32,388 nucleotides of DNA. Source: an uncultured Coriobacteriaceae bacterium (GTDB lineage: Bacteria > Actinomycetota > Coriobacteriia > Coriobacteriales > QAMH01). The stretch's first letter is position 1. Each line of letters starts with the position of its first letter. Shown piece after piece: positions 22,949 through 30,051 of this stretch. Location: the NCBI GenBank assembly GCA_900544245.1, contig UQUH01000017.1, positions 1 through 32,388 on the forward strand, read 5' to 3'. The translations under genes were made by a program, and so were the position numbers. Below the pieces are notes generated by a model. It saw nothing but the letters and a program-made list of their open reading frames with translations. It made no database searches and was not told the origin of the DNA.

Positions 22949-24366
22949 GACTGCATGATCCCCTTGACTATGCGCTCCAACTCCATGAAGCGCGATGCCT
23001 TCACGAGAACTATATCCCCCTCCTGGACGTACCTCTCGAGAAACTGCCGTGCCTCGTCGACGCCCGTGAAGCTCTTCACGCGCGCGGCGTCCATGTCAGC
23101 CGCCAGGGCACCTGACTTGATGCCGACGCTGAGCGTTCCGACGCACACGAGCATATCAAGGTCCGCTTGCGCTGCAAAGGTTCCCACGTCAACGTGCAGT
23201 TGGTACTCGTCCGAACCAAGTTCGCCCATATCGCCAAGGACCGCGATGCGCCTACCGGACCCCTCGAGCGTCGACAGAGTGCTGATCGAGGCGCGCATCG
23301 AATCCGGATTCGCGTTGTACGCATCGTTGACGACGGTCACGCCACCGGGCGCATGCATGATCTCCATGCGCATGCCGCTGGCCTTGGCTTCGACAAGACC
23401 ACGTGCGATGTCGTCGGGTTCGATGCCCATGTTGAGGCCGGCCGCATAGGCGGCCAGGGCATTCGAGATGTTGTGCTTGCCGGGAATGGAGAGCCTGACG
23501 GAGACGGGGTCGGCAGAGCCCGCGACCACCTCGAAACTCGCGCAGGCCTCCGCGTCGTAGCTCACGTTCATCGCGCGTACCTCGGCATCGGGCGAGAAGC
23601 CGTAGCTATGTACCTTGACGCCGCGCTCATCGACCTGCGCGAACCTTTCGAGCAAGGGCGTGAACTCGTCATCGGCATTGAGCACGGCAAATCCCGTAGC
23701 GGGTAAGGCCGCGAGCAGCTCAGATTTCGCACGGGCTATGTTCTCGCGACTGCCGAGCAGCTCCATGTGGCTCACGCCGATGTTAGTCACGACGGCCATG
23801 CTCGGCTTGACGAAGGTGCAGAGATGTTCGATCTGGTGCATACCGCGCATCCCCAGCTCGACGATGAGCACTTCGGTGTCCTCGTCCGCCGCGAGTATCG
23901 TGGCGGGAACGCCGATCTCGTTGTTCTGGTTGCCCTGAGTCGCCGAGGTCTTGAAGCGCTGCGAGAAGACGGAGCGCAGGAAGTCCTTCGTCGATGTCTT
24001 GCCGGTGGAGCCCGTCACGCCAATGACGATAGCATGCAGCCTGTCGCGCCAGAATCCCGCGATCTTCTCGAGGGCGTCGACACCGTCGTCGACGACGACC
24101 ATGGGGCAGGCGAACTCGCCTGCGACGGCGATGACGTTGTCGCTCGGCATGCGCGTGCATATGACGACGCCGGCACCACGCCGAACCGCGCTACGGACGA
24201 AATCGTTGCCGTCGACGCGCAGACCGGGCATGGCGAGGAAGGCGTTGTCTGGCATTATGGTACGCGAGTCCCAGGTCAAGCCCGTGACGATGCGGCGCAA
24301 CGCCGCCTCGTCACCGATATACTGGCCGCCCGTGACCTTCGCGATGTCGGAAACCGAGATTTCCAT
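22945..24366 (-). CDS. murF: UDP-MurNAc-tripeptide:D-Ala-D-Ala ligase MurF
   Basis: A 473-residue ATP-dependent ligase that adds D-Ala-D-Ala to the UDP-MurNAc tripeptide, the last cytoplasmic stem-peptide step. Motifs: WDSRTIMPDNAFLAMPG near the N-terminus, VIGVTGSTGKTSTKDFLRSV near 115 (ATP loop), QGNQNNEIGVPATIL, LGMRGMHQIEHL, VTNIGVSHMELLGSRENIARAKSE, GKHNISNALAAYAAGLNMG, VVNDAYNANPDSMRASI, and LGDMGELG. It starts three bases after murE and overlaps mraY by four bases. No ddl gene is present in this window, so the dipeptide is made elsewhere. Confidence 0.96.
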   Translation of the reverse strand: MEISVSDIAKVTGGQYIGDEAALRRIVTGLTWDSRTIMPDNAFLAMPGLRVDGNDFVRSAVRRGAGVVICTRMPSDNVIAVAGEFACPMVVVDDGVDALEKIAGFWRDRLHAIVIGVTGSTGKTSTKDFLRSVFSQRFKTSATQGNQNNEIGVPATILAADEDTEVLIVELGMRGMHQIEHLCTFVKPSMAVVTNIGVSHMELLGSRENIARAKSELLAALPATGFAVLNADDEFTPLLERFAQVDERGVKVHSYGFSPDAEVRAMNVSYDAEACASFEVVAGSADPVSVRLSIPGKHNISNALAAYAAGLNMGIEPDDIARGLVEAKASGMRMEIMHAPGGVTVVNDAYNANPDSMRASISTLSTLEGSGRRIAVLGDMGELGSDEYQLHVDVGTFAAQADLDMLVCVGTLSVGIKSGALAADMDAARVKSFTGVDEARQFLERYVQEGDIVLVKASRFMELERIVKGIMQS

Positions 24367-24369
24367 GTC

Positions 24370-25854
24370 CTATGACCTCATTTCATCGAGTACATGCGCG
24401 GCGACCTCGCGGTCGTCGAAGTGATGCTTGACGGTCCCCACGATCTGATAGTCCTCATGTCCCTTGCCCGCGATGAGCACGACATCACCCGGATCGGCTG
24501 CCTCGATGGCATAGCATATGGCCTCGGAGCGATCGGGCATAACGACGTAGCGGTCCTCGTGTCCCTCCATGCCGACGAGTATCTGCTCGATGATGGCATC
24601 GGGGTCTTCCGTGCGCGGGTTGTCGCTTGTCACGACGGCGATGTCGGCGGAGAGGGCCGCGGCTCCCATCTTGGGACGCTTGCCATGATCGCGATCGCCA
24701 CCACAACCGAAGACGCAGATGACGCGACCCTGCGTGACGGCACGTACGGCATCGATGGCCTTCTCGATCGAGTCGGGCGTATGCGCGTAGTCGACGAGGA
24801 CACCGAAATCGGGAATCCTGCCATCCGTTCCCACGACGCGCTCGAGCCGTCCGGGAACTTGGGGAGCCGTCTCGAGCGCAGAGACGATGAGCTCGTTGGT
24901 GAAACCGAGCGCGACGCCGATGCCAAAGGTGACGAGCGCGTTCTCGACGTTGAAGCGACCGACGAGCGGGATGGTGACGTGCAGCCACTCCCCACATGCC
25001 TCGAGGTCGATGCGCGTCGCGTGAGCGTCGAAACGCGCCTCGACGAGGCGCACGTCGCAATCGGAACCCGATCCGACGCGGTAGAGTGTGCGTCCCGCAT
25101 CCGCGCACAGCTGGGCCATGCGCTCGCCAGCAGGCGAATCCGTGCAGATCACACAGGCATCGGGTTCGCACTCCGTGAAGAGGCGCGCCTTGGCCGCGAA
25201 GTACTCCTCCATGGTCTTATGGTAATCGAGATGGTCTTGCGTGAGGTTGCTGAAGGCCGCGACGGCGAAGTGGCTCCCCCTGACACGCCCAAGGTCGAGT
25301 GCGTGACTCGAGACCTCGCATGCGCACACGTCGACGTCGGCATCGACCATGCGCGCCAGCAGTTCCTGGAAATCACGTGATTCGGGCGTCGTGTGAAGCG
25401 AGGGGCGCACTTCCTCGGCCACGTGGCACTCGACCGTCCCGATGAGGCCCGCGCGCTTGCCGGCATGCCTCACGAGATGCTCGACGAGAAAGCAGGTGGT
25501 CGTCTTGCCGTTCGTTCCCGTCACGCCGACGACGTCGAGCTTGCGCGAGGGATTGCCGTAGAAGTTCGCCGAGCATAGCGCGAGCGCCACGCGGGCGTCA
25601 TCGACGAGGAACTGCGGTGCGTCCAGGTCGAGTTCGCGCTCGACGACGAGGCCAACCGCGCCGCGCCCGAGTGCGTCAGAGGCGAAGTCGTGACCGTCGA
25701 CGGCCGTGCCGGGAACGCAGAAGAACAGGGCGCCGGGCGCGACGTCGCGCGAGGAAAACTCGATCGAGGAAGCCTCGTACGGACCGTTCTCGCAGTGCAA
25801 CGCCACATGCGGCACCCCCGCGAAGATTGATTCGATGTTACATGACTCACGCAT
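24370..25854 (-). CDS. murE: UDP-MurNAc-L-Ala-D-Glu:meso-diaminopimelate ligase MurE
   Basis: A 494-residue ligase adding the third stem-peptide residue. ATP loop VVGVTGTNGKTTTCFLVEHL near residue 110; the ACEVSSHALDLGRVRG and SNLTQDHLDYHKTMEEYFAAK segments; RFNVENALVTFGIGVALG; VDYAHTPDSIEKAI; FGCGGDRDHGKRPKM. The specificity motif near residue 411 is DNPR (SDNPRTEDP), which in the family marks meso-diaminopimelate rather than lysine as substrate. The ATG at 25854 is chosen since GGGGAAG lies upstream and the N-terminus then fits the family; the longer open frame upstream overlaps the PBP gene. Twenty bases separate it from the PBP stop. Confidence 0.95.
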   Translation of the reverse strand: MRESCNIESIFAGVPHVALHCENGPYEASSIEFSSRDVAPGALFFCVPGTAVDGHDFASDALGRGAVGLVVERELDLDAPQFLVDDARVALALCSANFYGNPSRKLDVVGVTGTNGKTTTCFLVEHLVRHAGKRAGLIGTVECHVAEEVRPSLHTTPESRDFQELLARMVDADVDVCACEVSSHALDLGRVRGSHFAVAAFSNLTQDHLDYHKTMEEYFAAKARLFTECEPDACVICTDSPAGERMAQLCADAGRTLYRVGSGSDCDVRLVEARFDAHATRIDLEACGEWLHVTIPLVGRFNVENALVTFGIGVALGFTNELIVSALETAPQVPGRLERVVGTDGRIPDFGVLVDYAHTPDSIEKAIDAVRAVTQGRVICVFGCGGDRDHGKRPKMGAAALSADIAVVTSDNPRTEDPDAIIEQILVGMEGHEDRYVVMPDRSEAICYAIEAADPGDVVLIAGKGHEDYQIVGTVKHHFDDREVAAHVLDEMRS

Positions 25855-25874
25855 CGTCGCTTCCCCTTTTCGGT

Positions 25875-27722
25875 TTACTTGCCCTGCGCGTCTATCTGGT
25901 ACCGCTTCGCGGCATAGCTCATGATCTCGGAGAACACCGGACCGCACAGACCGCCGGCCCCCAGATTCGTGAGCGGCCTGTTCACGGTCACCAGGCAGAC
26001 GAGGTCACTCGACGAGCCGTAGAGCCAACCGCCAAACGACATGACGTAGGCGTTCTCCTCGTAGCCACCATACGAGCTCGCAATCTCGGCCGTACCGGTC
26101 TTGCCCGTCACGGCAAAGCCCTCGACGGCGGCCGCCTGACCCGTACCCTCGGTCACGACGGAAGTCAGCATCTCGCTCACCTCATCGCACACGCTCGCAT
26201 CGGCGACGGTCTCGCGCCTTGTCAGGTCCTGCATGAGGCTTTGCGCCATCTCGGCGTCATTCGGAACGTCAACGAGAAAATGGGGCGTCACCATGACGCC
26301 GCTCTGCTCGAGCACGCCGTAGGCACGTACGAGCTGCAACGCGGACACGGTAAGCCCCTGTCCGAAGGTGACCGTCGCGCTCTGCACGCCGTCCCAGTCC
26401 TTTGACTCCTCGAGCTGCCCCGGAGTGTCACCCGGAAAATCGCAGCCCGTCTTCTGCCCGAAGCCAAATGCGCGATACGTGTCATAGAGCTGGGCGGTCT
26501 GGACCTCGCGCGACATGAGCGTCGTGCCCGTATTAGACGAATCGGCCAGGATTCTCCTAACGGTCATGTCCTCGTAGGGATGATCATGGGAATCGCTGAT
26601 GACCGTATCGTAGACCTCGAGGGAATAGGGTACCGTGTAGATCGTCTCGGGAGTGATGCCCTCGTTGTTCGCAAGGACGGAATATGCCGTGAAGGCCTTG
26701 AAGGTCGACCCCGGCTCGTAGATGTCTGTTACGGGGGCAAGCTTGCCCACCTCGAGCTTGTAATCGGACAATGCGCCCGGCAGGTCCTGCGTCTGACCCT
26801 CGCTCCCCTCGCCCTGGGCCTGGCTCGCCGCGGCAGCCGCCTTCTCGGCAGCGGCAAGCTCCGCCTCGCGCTCCTCGTTGCTCTTCTTGGTGTACGAGCA
26901 TGCCGCGTATATCTCGCCGTTACCCGCATCCATGACGGTCACGCTCCCGCCCTGCGCCTCGGTGCTCTCGATCGCCGCAAGCAACAGTTCCTCGCAGATC
27001 TTCTGCAGGTTGATGTCGATGCTCGTCACGATATCGGTACCATCGACCGTCTCCACACGCGACATCTCACCATTCGTGATGGGGATGTCGTTCATGCCGC
27101 GTTCGAAGACGATGGATCCGTCCTTGCCCTTGAGCACTTCGTCATACTCGAGTTCGAGTCCGGAAATGCCCTTGCCATCGACATCGACCATGCCGACGAC
27201 CTGGCTGCCGACGTCCCCATTGGGATACACGCGCTTGGTGTCCTCGAGATAGTGGACGCCCTTGAGCTTCTCGTCGGCGAGGCGCTCCTTGAGGGTGTCG
27301 GCAAGCGTCACGTCGGCCTTGCGCTGAATGTAGGCAAACGAGAGGTCGGGCTGGTCGACGATCTTGAGGTAATCCTCCTCCGTCTTGCCACTATCCGACC
27401 CGAGCACCTCGTACAGGACGCGCGCGAGGCGCTCGGCGTTGGCGACCTCCTGGGGATTAACGTAGATGGTGGTCGCATCGACATTCGACGCGATCACCTC
27501 GCCGTTGCGGTCATAGACCGTTCCGCGACGTGCGGAAACGTTCACCTCGGTCGTATGGGAGGCTTCGGCCATGCGCGCGTACTCCGGCCCGCGGATGACC
27601 TGGATGTAGATGAGATTTGCCACGATCGCGACGAGGACGAGCGCGAACACGACGAGGATGATCCAGTCCCTGGACCATCGCTCCGGTGCCACGCCGCGTG
27701 TTCTGTCCTGACTGCGCCCCAT
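25875..27722 (-). CDS. ftsI: Septal class b penicillin-binding protein (FtsI/PBP2B-like transpeptidase)
   Basis: A 615-residue transpeptidase that cross-links septal peptidoglycan. One membrane anchor at about residues 20-42, then the pedestal with ARRGTVYDRNGEVIA (60-78). The transpeptidase domain has the active Ser339 in YEPGSTFK, the second motif SSN at 395-397 (ILADSSNTGT), and KTGT at 541-544. There is no PASTA domain. An Ala/Glu-rich stretch at about 278-325 (SNEEREAELAAAEKAAAAA, then a Gly/Gln-rich part) is inserted just before the SxxK motif. Its place after the ftsL-like gene and before murE is the standard ftsI position. Confidence 0.94.
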   Translation of the reverse strand: MGRSQDRTRGVAPERWSRDWIILVVFALVLVAIVANLIYIQVIRGPEYARMAEASHTTEVNVSARRGTVYDRNGEVIASNVDATTIYVNPQEVANAERLARVLYEVLGSDSGKTEEDYLKIVDQPDLSFAYIQRKADVTLADTLKERLADEKLKGVHYLEDTKRVYPNGDVGSQVVGMVDVDGKGISGLELEYDEVLKGKDGSIVFERGMNDIPITNGEMSRVETVDGTDIVTSIDINLQKICEELLLAAIESTEAQGGSVTVMDAGNGEIYAACSYTKKSNEEREAELAAAEKAAAAASQAQGEGSEGQTQDLPGALSDYKLEVGKLAPVTDIYEPGSTFKAFTAYSVLANNEGITPETIYTVPYSLEVYDTVISDSHDHPYEDMTVRRILADSSNTGTTLMSREVQTAQLYDTYRAFGFGQKTGCDFPGDTPGQLEESKDWDGVQSATVTFGQGLTVSALQLVRAYGVLEQSGVMVTPHFLVDVPNDAEMAQSLMQDLTRRETVADASVCDEVSEMLTSVVTEGTGQAAAVEGFAVTGKTGTAEIASSYGGYEENAYVMSFGGWLYGSSSDLVCLVTVNRPLTNLGAGGLCGPVFSEIMSYAAKRYQIDAQGK

Positions 27723-27731
27723 GAGAGCTAC

Positions 27732-28241
27732 CTAGCCCGTCATCAGGGCACTGTAATCTTCGACGTTCTGGAGCGTGCCGGCGAGTGAAATGGAGCCATC
27801 GGGGTTCATGACGACCTTGCCGGGCACGACGATCTTAAGATACTTGACGTCGACGGGAGCGACCATGCCGATCTTGGCCGCCTCCTCCTCGATGCGCGTC
27901 GAGCTCGACAGGATCGAGTGCTGGATCTCGAGCTCGCTGGTCTTTGCCTGAGCGCTCGCGAGCGTGCTCTCCACGGCGTTGACGTTTTCGAGCAGGGCGA
28001 CCGTCGACGCGGAAAGCCACACGCGCACGGAGCAGAGCACCGCAATGGTGACGATGACGACGAGCGCGAGCTTGAAGGCAAAGGCGTACTCGGGGGAAAT
28101 GGACTGGAGGGCCGGGTTCGAGGCGCGTTTGCCGGGAATGACGCGGACGTCAGGCCGCGAGGCACGCTCGGGCGCATCCGCCTGCACGGCCGAGGCGGCA
28201 TACCGGGTGTAGCCGTAGTATTGTCGAGCAGCCTGCGCCAT
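27732..28241 (-). CDS. ftsL: FtsL/DivIC-like septum protein
   Basis: A 169-residue bitopic membrane protein. Residues 1-50 are cytoplasmic; a single span lies at about 53-75 (FAFKLALVVIVTIAVLCSVR); a coiled-coil-like segment (ENVNAVESTLASAQAKTSEL) follows at about 85-104; the tail has RIEEEAAKIGMVAPVDVKYL, a FtsL-like motif in which a membrane-proximal coil is followed by a helix and a conserved Gly-Met. Sequence conservation in this family is low, so the call rests on topology and on the place between rsmH and the PBP gene, where ftsL lies in nearly all dcw clusters. FtsL, FtsQ and FtsB activate FtsWI. Confidence 0.82.
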   Translation of the reverse strand: MAQAARQYYGYTRYAASAVQADAPERASRPDVRVIPGKRASNPALQSISPEYAFAFKLALVVIVTIAVLCSVRVWLSASTVALLENVNAVESTLASAQAKTSELEIQHSILSSSTRIEEEAAKIGMVAPVDVKYLKIVVPGKVVMNPDGSISLAGTLQNVEDYSALMTG

Positions 28242-28264
28242 GATGGACGGGCGTCCTTTCTACA

Positions 28265-29215
28265 TTAGAGCTTCGTTGCAACCCGTAGTCGGGCACTATG
28301 CGCCCGGTTGTTATCCTCAATTTCACCCGTGGCCGGTACGATCGGCTTTCGGGTCTCGACCTTCAATACCGGCTTCTTGCCGCATACGCACACCGGAAAC
28401 TCCGGCGGGCATGTGCAGGGGTTCTCCATGCTGCGAAAGCAGTCCTTCACGATGCGGTCCTCGAGCGAGTGATACGAGATGGCGGCGATCTTGCCACCGG
28501 GATTGAGCCATCGGATGGCAGCCTCGAGACCACGGGACAGAACGTCAAGCTCGTGGTTCACCTCGATGCGCAGTGCCTGGAACGTGCGTTTGGCGGGGTG
28601 TCCGCCCTTCTTGCGCGCGTTCGCGGGAATTGCTCGTTTGATGATATCGACCAGCTGAAATGTTGAATTGACGGGCTGCTCGCCTCGCGCGTCGACAATG
28701 AAGCGTGCGATACGAGCAGCCCACTTTTCCTCGCCGTAATCGCGCAGAACCCGGGTGAGATCATCTACGGTGTAGGAGTTCAGGATCTCAGCTGCGGTTA
28801 GGGTACGTGTACCCGGGTCCATACGCATATCGAGGGGAGCGTCTTCTCGGTACGAGAAGCCTCGCTCAGGAAAATCGAATTGCGGAGAGCTCACTCCAAG
28901 GTCGAAGAGCGCCGCATCGACGCCAGGTACGCGCGCCGTGACGAGCAGCTCGTCCAAATCGGCGAAGTTGCCCTTGAGCAGAAGCGGGTCCGAGTCAAGT
29001 CCCGCATCGCCAAGTCGTCTCGCCGCCGCCTCGAGCGCCATGTCATCTTGGTCGATGCCGATGAGCGTACCATGTGGCGCGATGCTTCTTGCTATCGCCT
29101 CGGAGTGTCCCGCCCCGCCGAGCGTGCAATCGAGCGCTGTCACGCCATCGCGAAGATCGAGCGCCTCGATGCATTCGTCAAGCAGAATGGGAATGTGCCG
29201 GTATTCAGCTGTCAA
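28265..29215 (-). CDS. rsmH: 16S rRNA (cytosine(1402)-N4)-methyltransferase RsmH (MraW)
   Basis: A 316-residue SAM-dependent methyltransferase that modifies C1402 at the ribosomal P site. The N-terminus TAEYRHIPILLDECIEALDL, the SAM motif DCTLGGAGHSEAI, LIGIDQDDMALEAA, DAALFDLGVSSPQFDFPERGF, the PLDMRMDP motif, and EVNHELDVL are all typical. The likely start is TTG at 29215, since GGGA lies upstream, it begins 10 bases after mraZ, and the family N-terminus follows at once; the longer open frame overlaps mraZ. The C-terminal part holds CTCPPEFPVCVCGKKP, a Cys-rich segment normal for this family. Confidence 0.95.
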   Translation of the reverse strand: MTAEYRHIPILLDECIEALDLRDGVTALDCTLGGAGHSEAIARSIAPHGTLIGIDQDDMALEAAARRLGDAGLDSDPLLLKGNFADLDELLVTARVPGVDAALFDLGVSSPQFDFPERGFSYREDAPLDMRMDPGTRTLTAAEILNSYTVDDLTRVLRDYGEEKWAARIARFIVDARGEQPVNSTFQLVDIIKRAIPANARKKGGHPAKRTFQALRIEVNHELDVLSRGLEAAIRWLNPGGKIAAISYHSLEDRIVKDCFRSMENPCTCPPEFPVCVCGKKPVLKVETRKPIVPATGEIEDNNRAHSARLRVATKL

Positions 29216-29225
29216 CGTGCCGTCC

Positions 29226-29666
29226 CTAGTCTTCCAGGAAGTCGCCGAACGGGTCGATGGAATCCATGTAAGACTCGAGGGCCTGGCTATCCCAGATCTC
29301 GATATGGTCACCTTCGCCGATGATGGTCACGTTCTTGTCGATGCCGACCTTCTCGCATTGCTTGGGAGAGAGCTTGACGCGACCCGCCGCATCGACGGCA
29401 ACCGACTCCGCACTGGAATTAAGGTACTTGTGCAGGGCGATGTGCCTCTTGCTGCGCGGGTTGTAGCCCCCCTCCTCGGTATCGAAGAACGAATCCATCC
29501 ATTCGTCGTACGCTTCGTCCGAAAAGACGTACAGCGCCTTGCCGAAATCCGCATTGGCGACCGGGACGATGGTCACCTCATCCGGCAGGGCCTTACGGAA
29601 CTTAGCGGGCAGGGAGACGCGGCCCTTGCTATCAACGCTATGTTGATATTCGCCGCGAAAACGCAT
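29226..29666 (-). CDS. mraZ: Transcriptional regulator MraZ
   Basis: A 146-residue protein made of two SpoVT-AbrB-like halves: MRFRGEYQHSVDSKGRVSLP with AKFR (about residues 1-24), and SVAVDAAGRVKLSPKQCEKV (about 83-102), each with the DxxGRVxLP/S motif. MraZ binds TGGGA-type direct repeats at the dcw promoter and controls its own operon. Two such repeats are present upstream (29762-29776). The start ATG at 29666 was chosen because the family N-terminus begins there; AAGGGATG lies about 10 bases upstream, slightly far. The open frame upstream belongs to the leader. rsmH follows after 10 bases. Confidence 0.95.
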   Translation of the reverse strand: MRFRGEYQHSVDSKGRVSLPAKFRKALPDEVTIVPVANADFGKALYVFSDEAYDEWMDSFFDTEEGGYNPRSKRHIALHKYLNSSAESVAVDAAGRVKLSPKQCEKVGIDKNVTIIGEGDHIEIWDSQALESYMDSIDPFGDFLED

Positions 29667-29699
29667 TGCGCCACATCCCTTGCCAGTCCCGAAAATTTG

Positions 29700-29748
29700 G
29701 CGACCCCCCTGGCTGTGTTGTAGTTCTACGTTTTCTTGGGGGGGTCGC
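29700..29748 (-). promoter_or_regulatory. Stem-loop at the predicted 5' end of the mraZ mRNA
   Basis: Perfect 10-base arms GCGACCCCCC and GGGGGGTCGC (29700-29709 and 29739-29748) enclose 29 bases that hold a second small hairpin (GTAG AA CTAC). From the promoter position the RNA should start at or next to the first arm. The stem ends about 33 bases before the mraZ start codon. It may protect the 5' end or regulate expression. No clear T run follows, only CAAATTTTC. Confidence 0.55.
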
Positions 29749-29755
29749 AGCGAGA

Positions 29756-29784
29756 ATATTATCCCATTGCATCCCACTTCTCAA
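29756..29784 (-). promoter_or_regulatory. Promoter of the dcw cluster (mraZ promoter)
   Basis: On the minus strand -35 TTGAGA (29779-29784) and -10 TAATAT (29756-29761) are 17 bases apart. The start of transcription would be near 29749, giving a leader of about 80 bases before mraZ. The MraZ boxes lie within the spacer. Confidence 0.65.
29762..29776 (-). promoter_or_regulatory. Two MraZ boxes (TGGGA repeats, 10-base spacing)
   Basis: On the minus strand TGGGATGCAATGGGA holds TGGGA twice, five bases apart, so on the same face of the helix. MraZ of other bacteria is known to bind such TGGGN-N5 repeats. Lying between -35 and -10, bound MraZ should block RNA polymerase. Two boxes is fewer than the three or four seen in some species. 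Confidence 0.65.
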
Positions 29785-29852
29785 CACAAATTTGGTCTTT
29801 TATCCCCCACTCTGCCACCCATATGGTGCCCCTGCGACACGAAACGGTTCTT

Positions 29853-29881
29853 TTGACACAAGATGTTGTGTTTTCTAATCC
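29853..29881 (+). promoter_or_regulatory. Promoter of the fructose-bisphosphatase gene with inverted repeat
   Basis: TTGACA (29853-29858) and TAATCC (29876-29881) are 17 bases apart, with a perfect -35 and a weak -10. ACACAA-GATG-TTGTGT (29856-29871) forms an inverted repeat over the -35 and spacer and may be an operator. The leader to the ATG would be about 165 bases and contains GGACGA-T-TCGTCC at 29936-29948. The region is shared with the divergent mraZ promoter. Confidence 0.45.
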
Positions 29882-30051
29882 CCTCGGTCGCATTTATGGA
29901 AGCGAGACGAGGTGGGAGAGTTTTCCACAAATTTTGGACGATTCGTCCTGTTCGTGTCGATTTTTGGCGCGGACGGCACAATGCCGCGAAACCACTGTTT
30001 TTCGCACAGTACAATGAGCGCATACGGGAACGCACGAAGCAAGGAGATGCC

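Noticed and set aside
29863..30051. N-terminal extension of the fructose-bisphosphatase
   Set aside because: The extension has no family similarity, contains the promoter and leader, and a good AAGGAG stands before the ATG at 30052.
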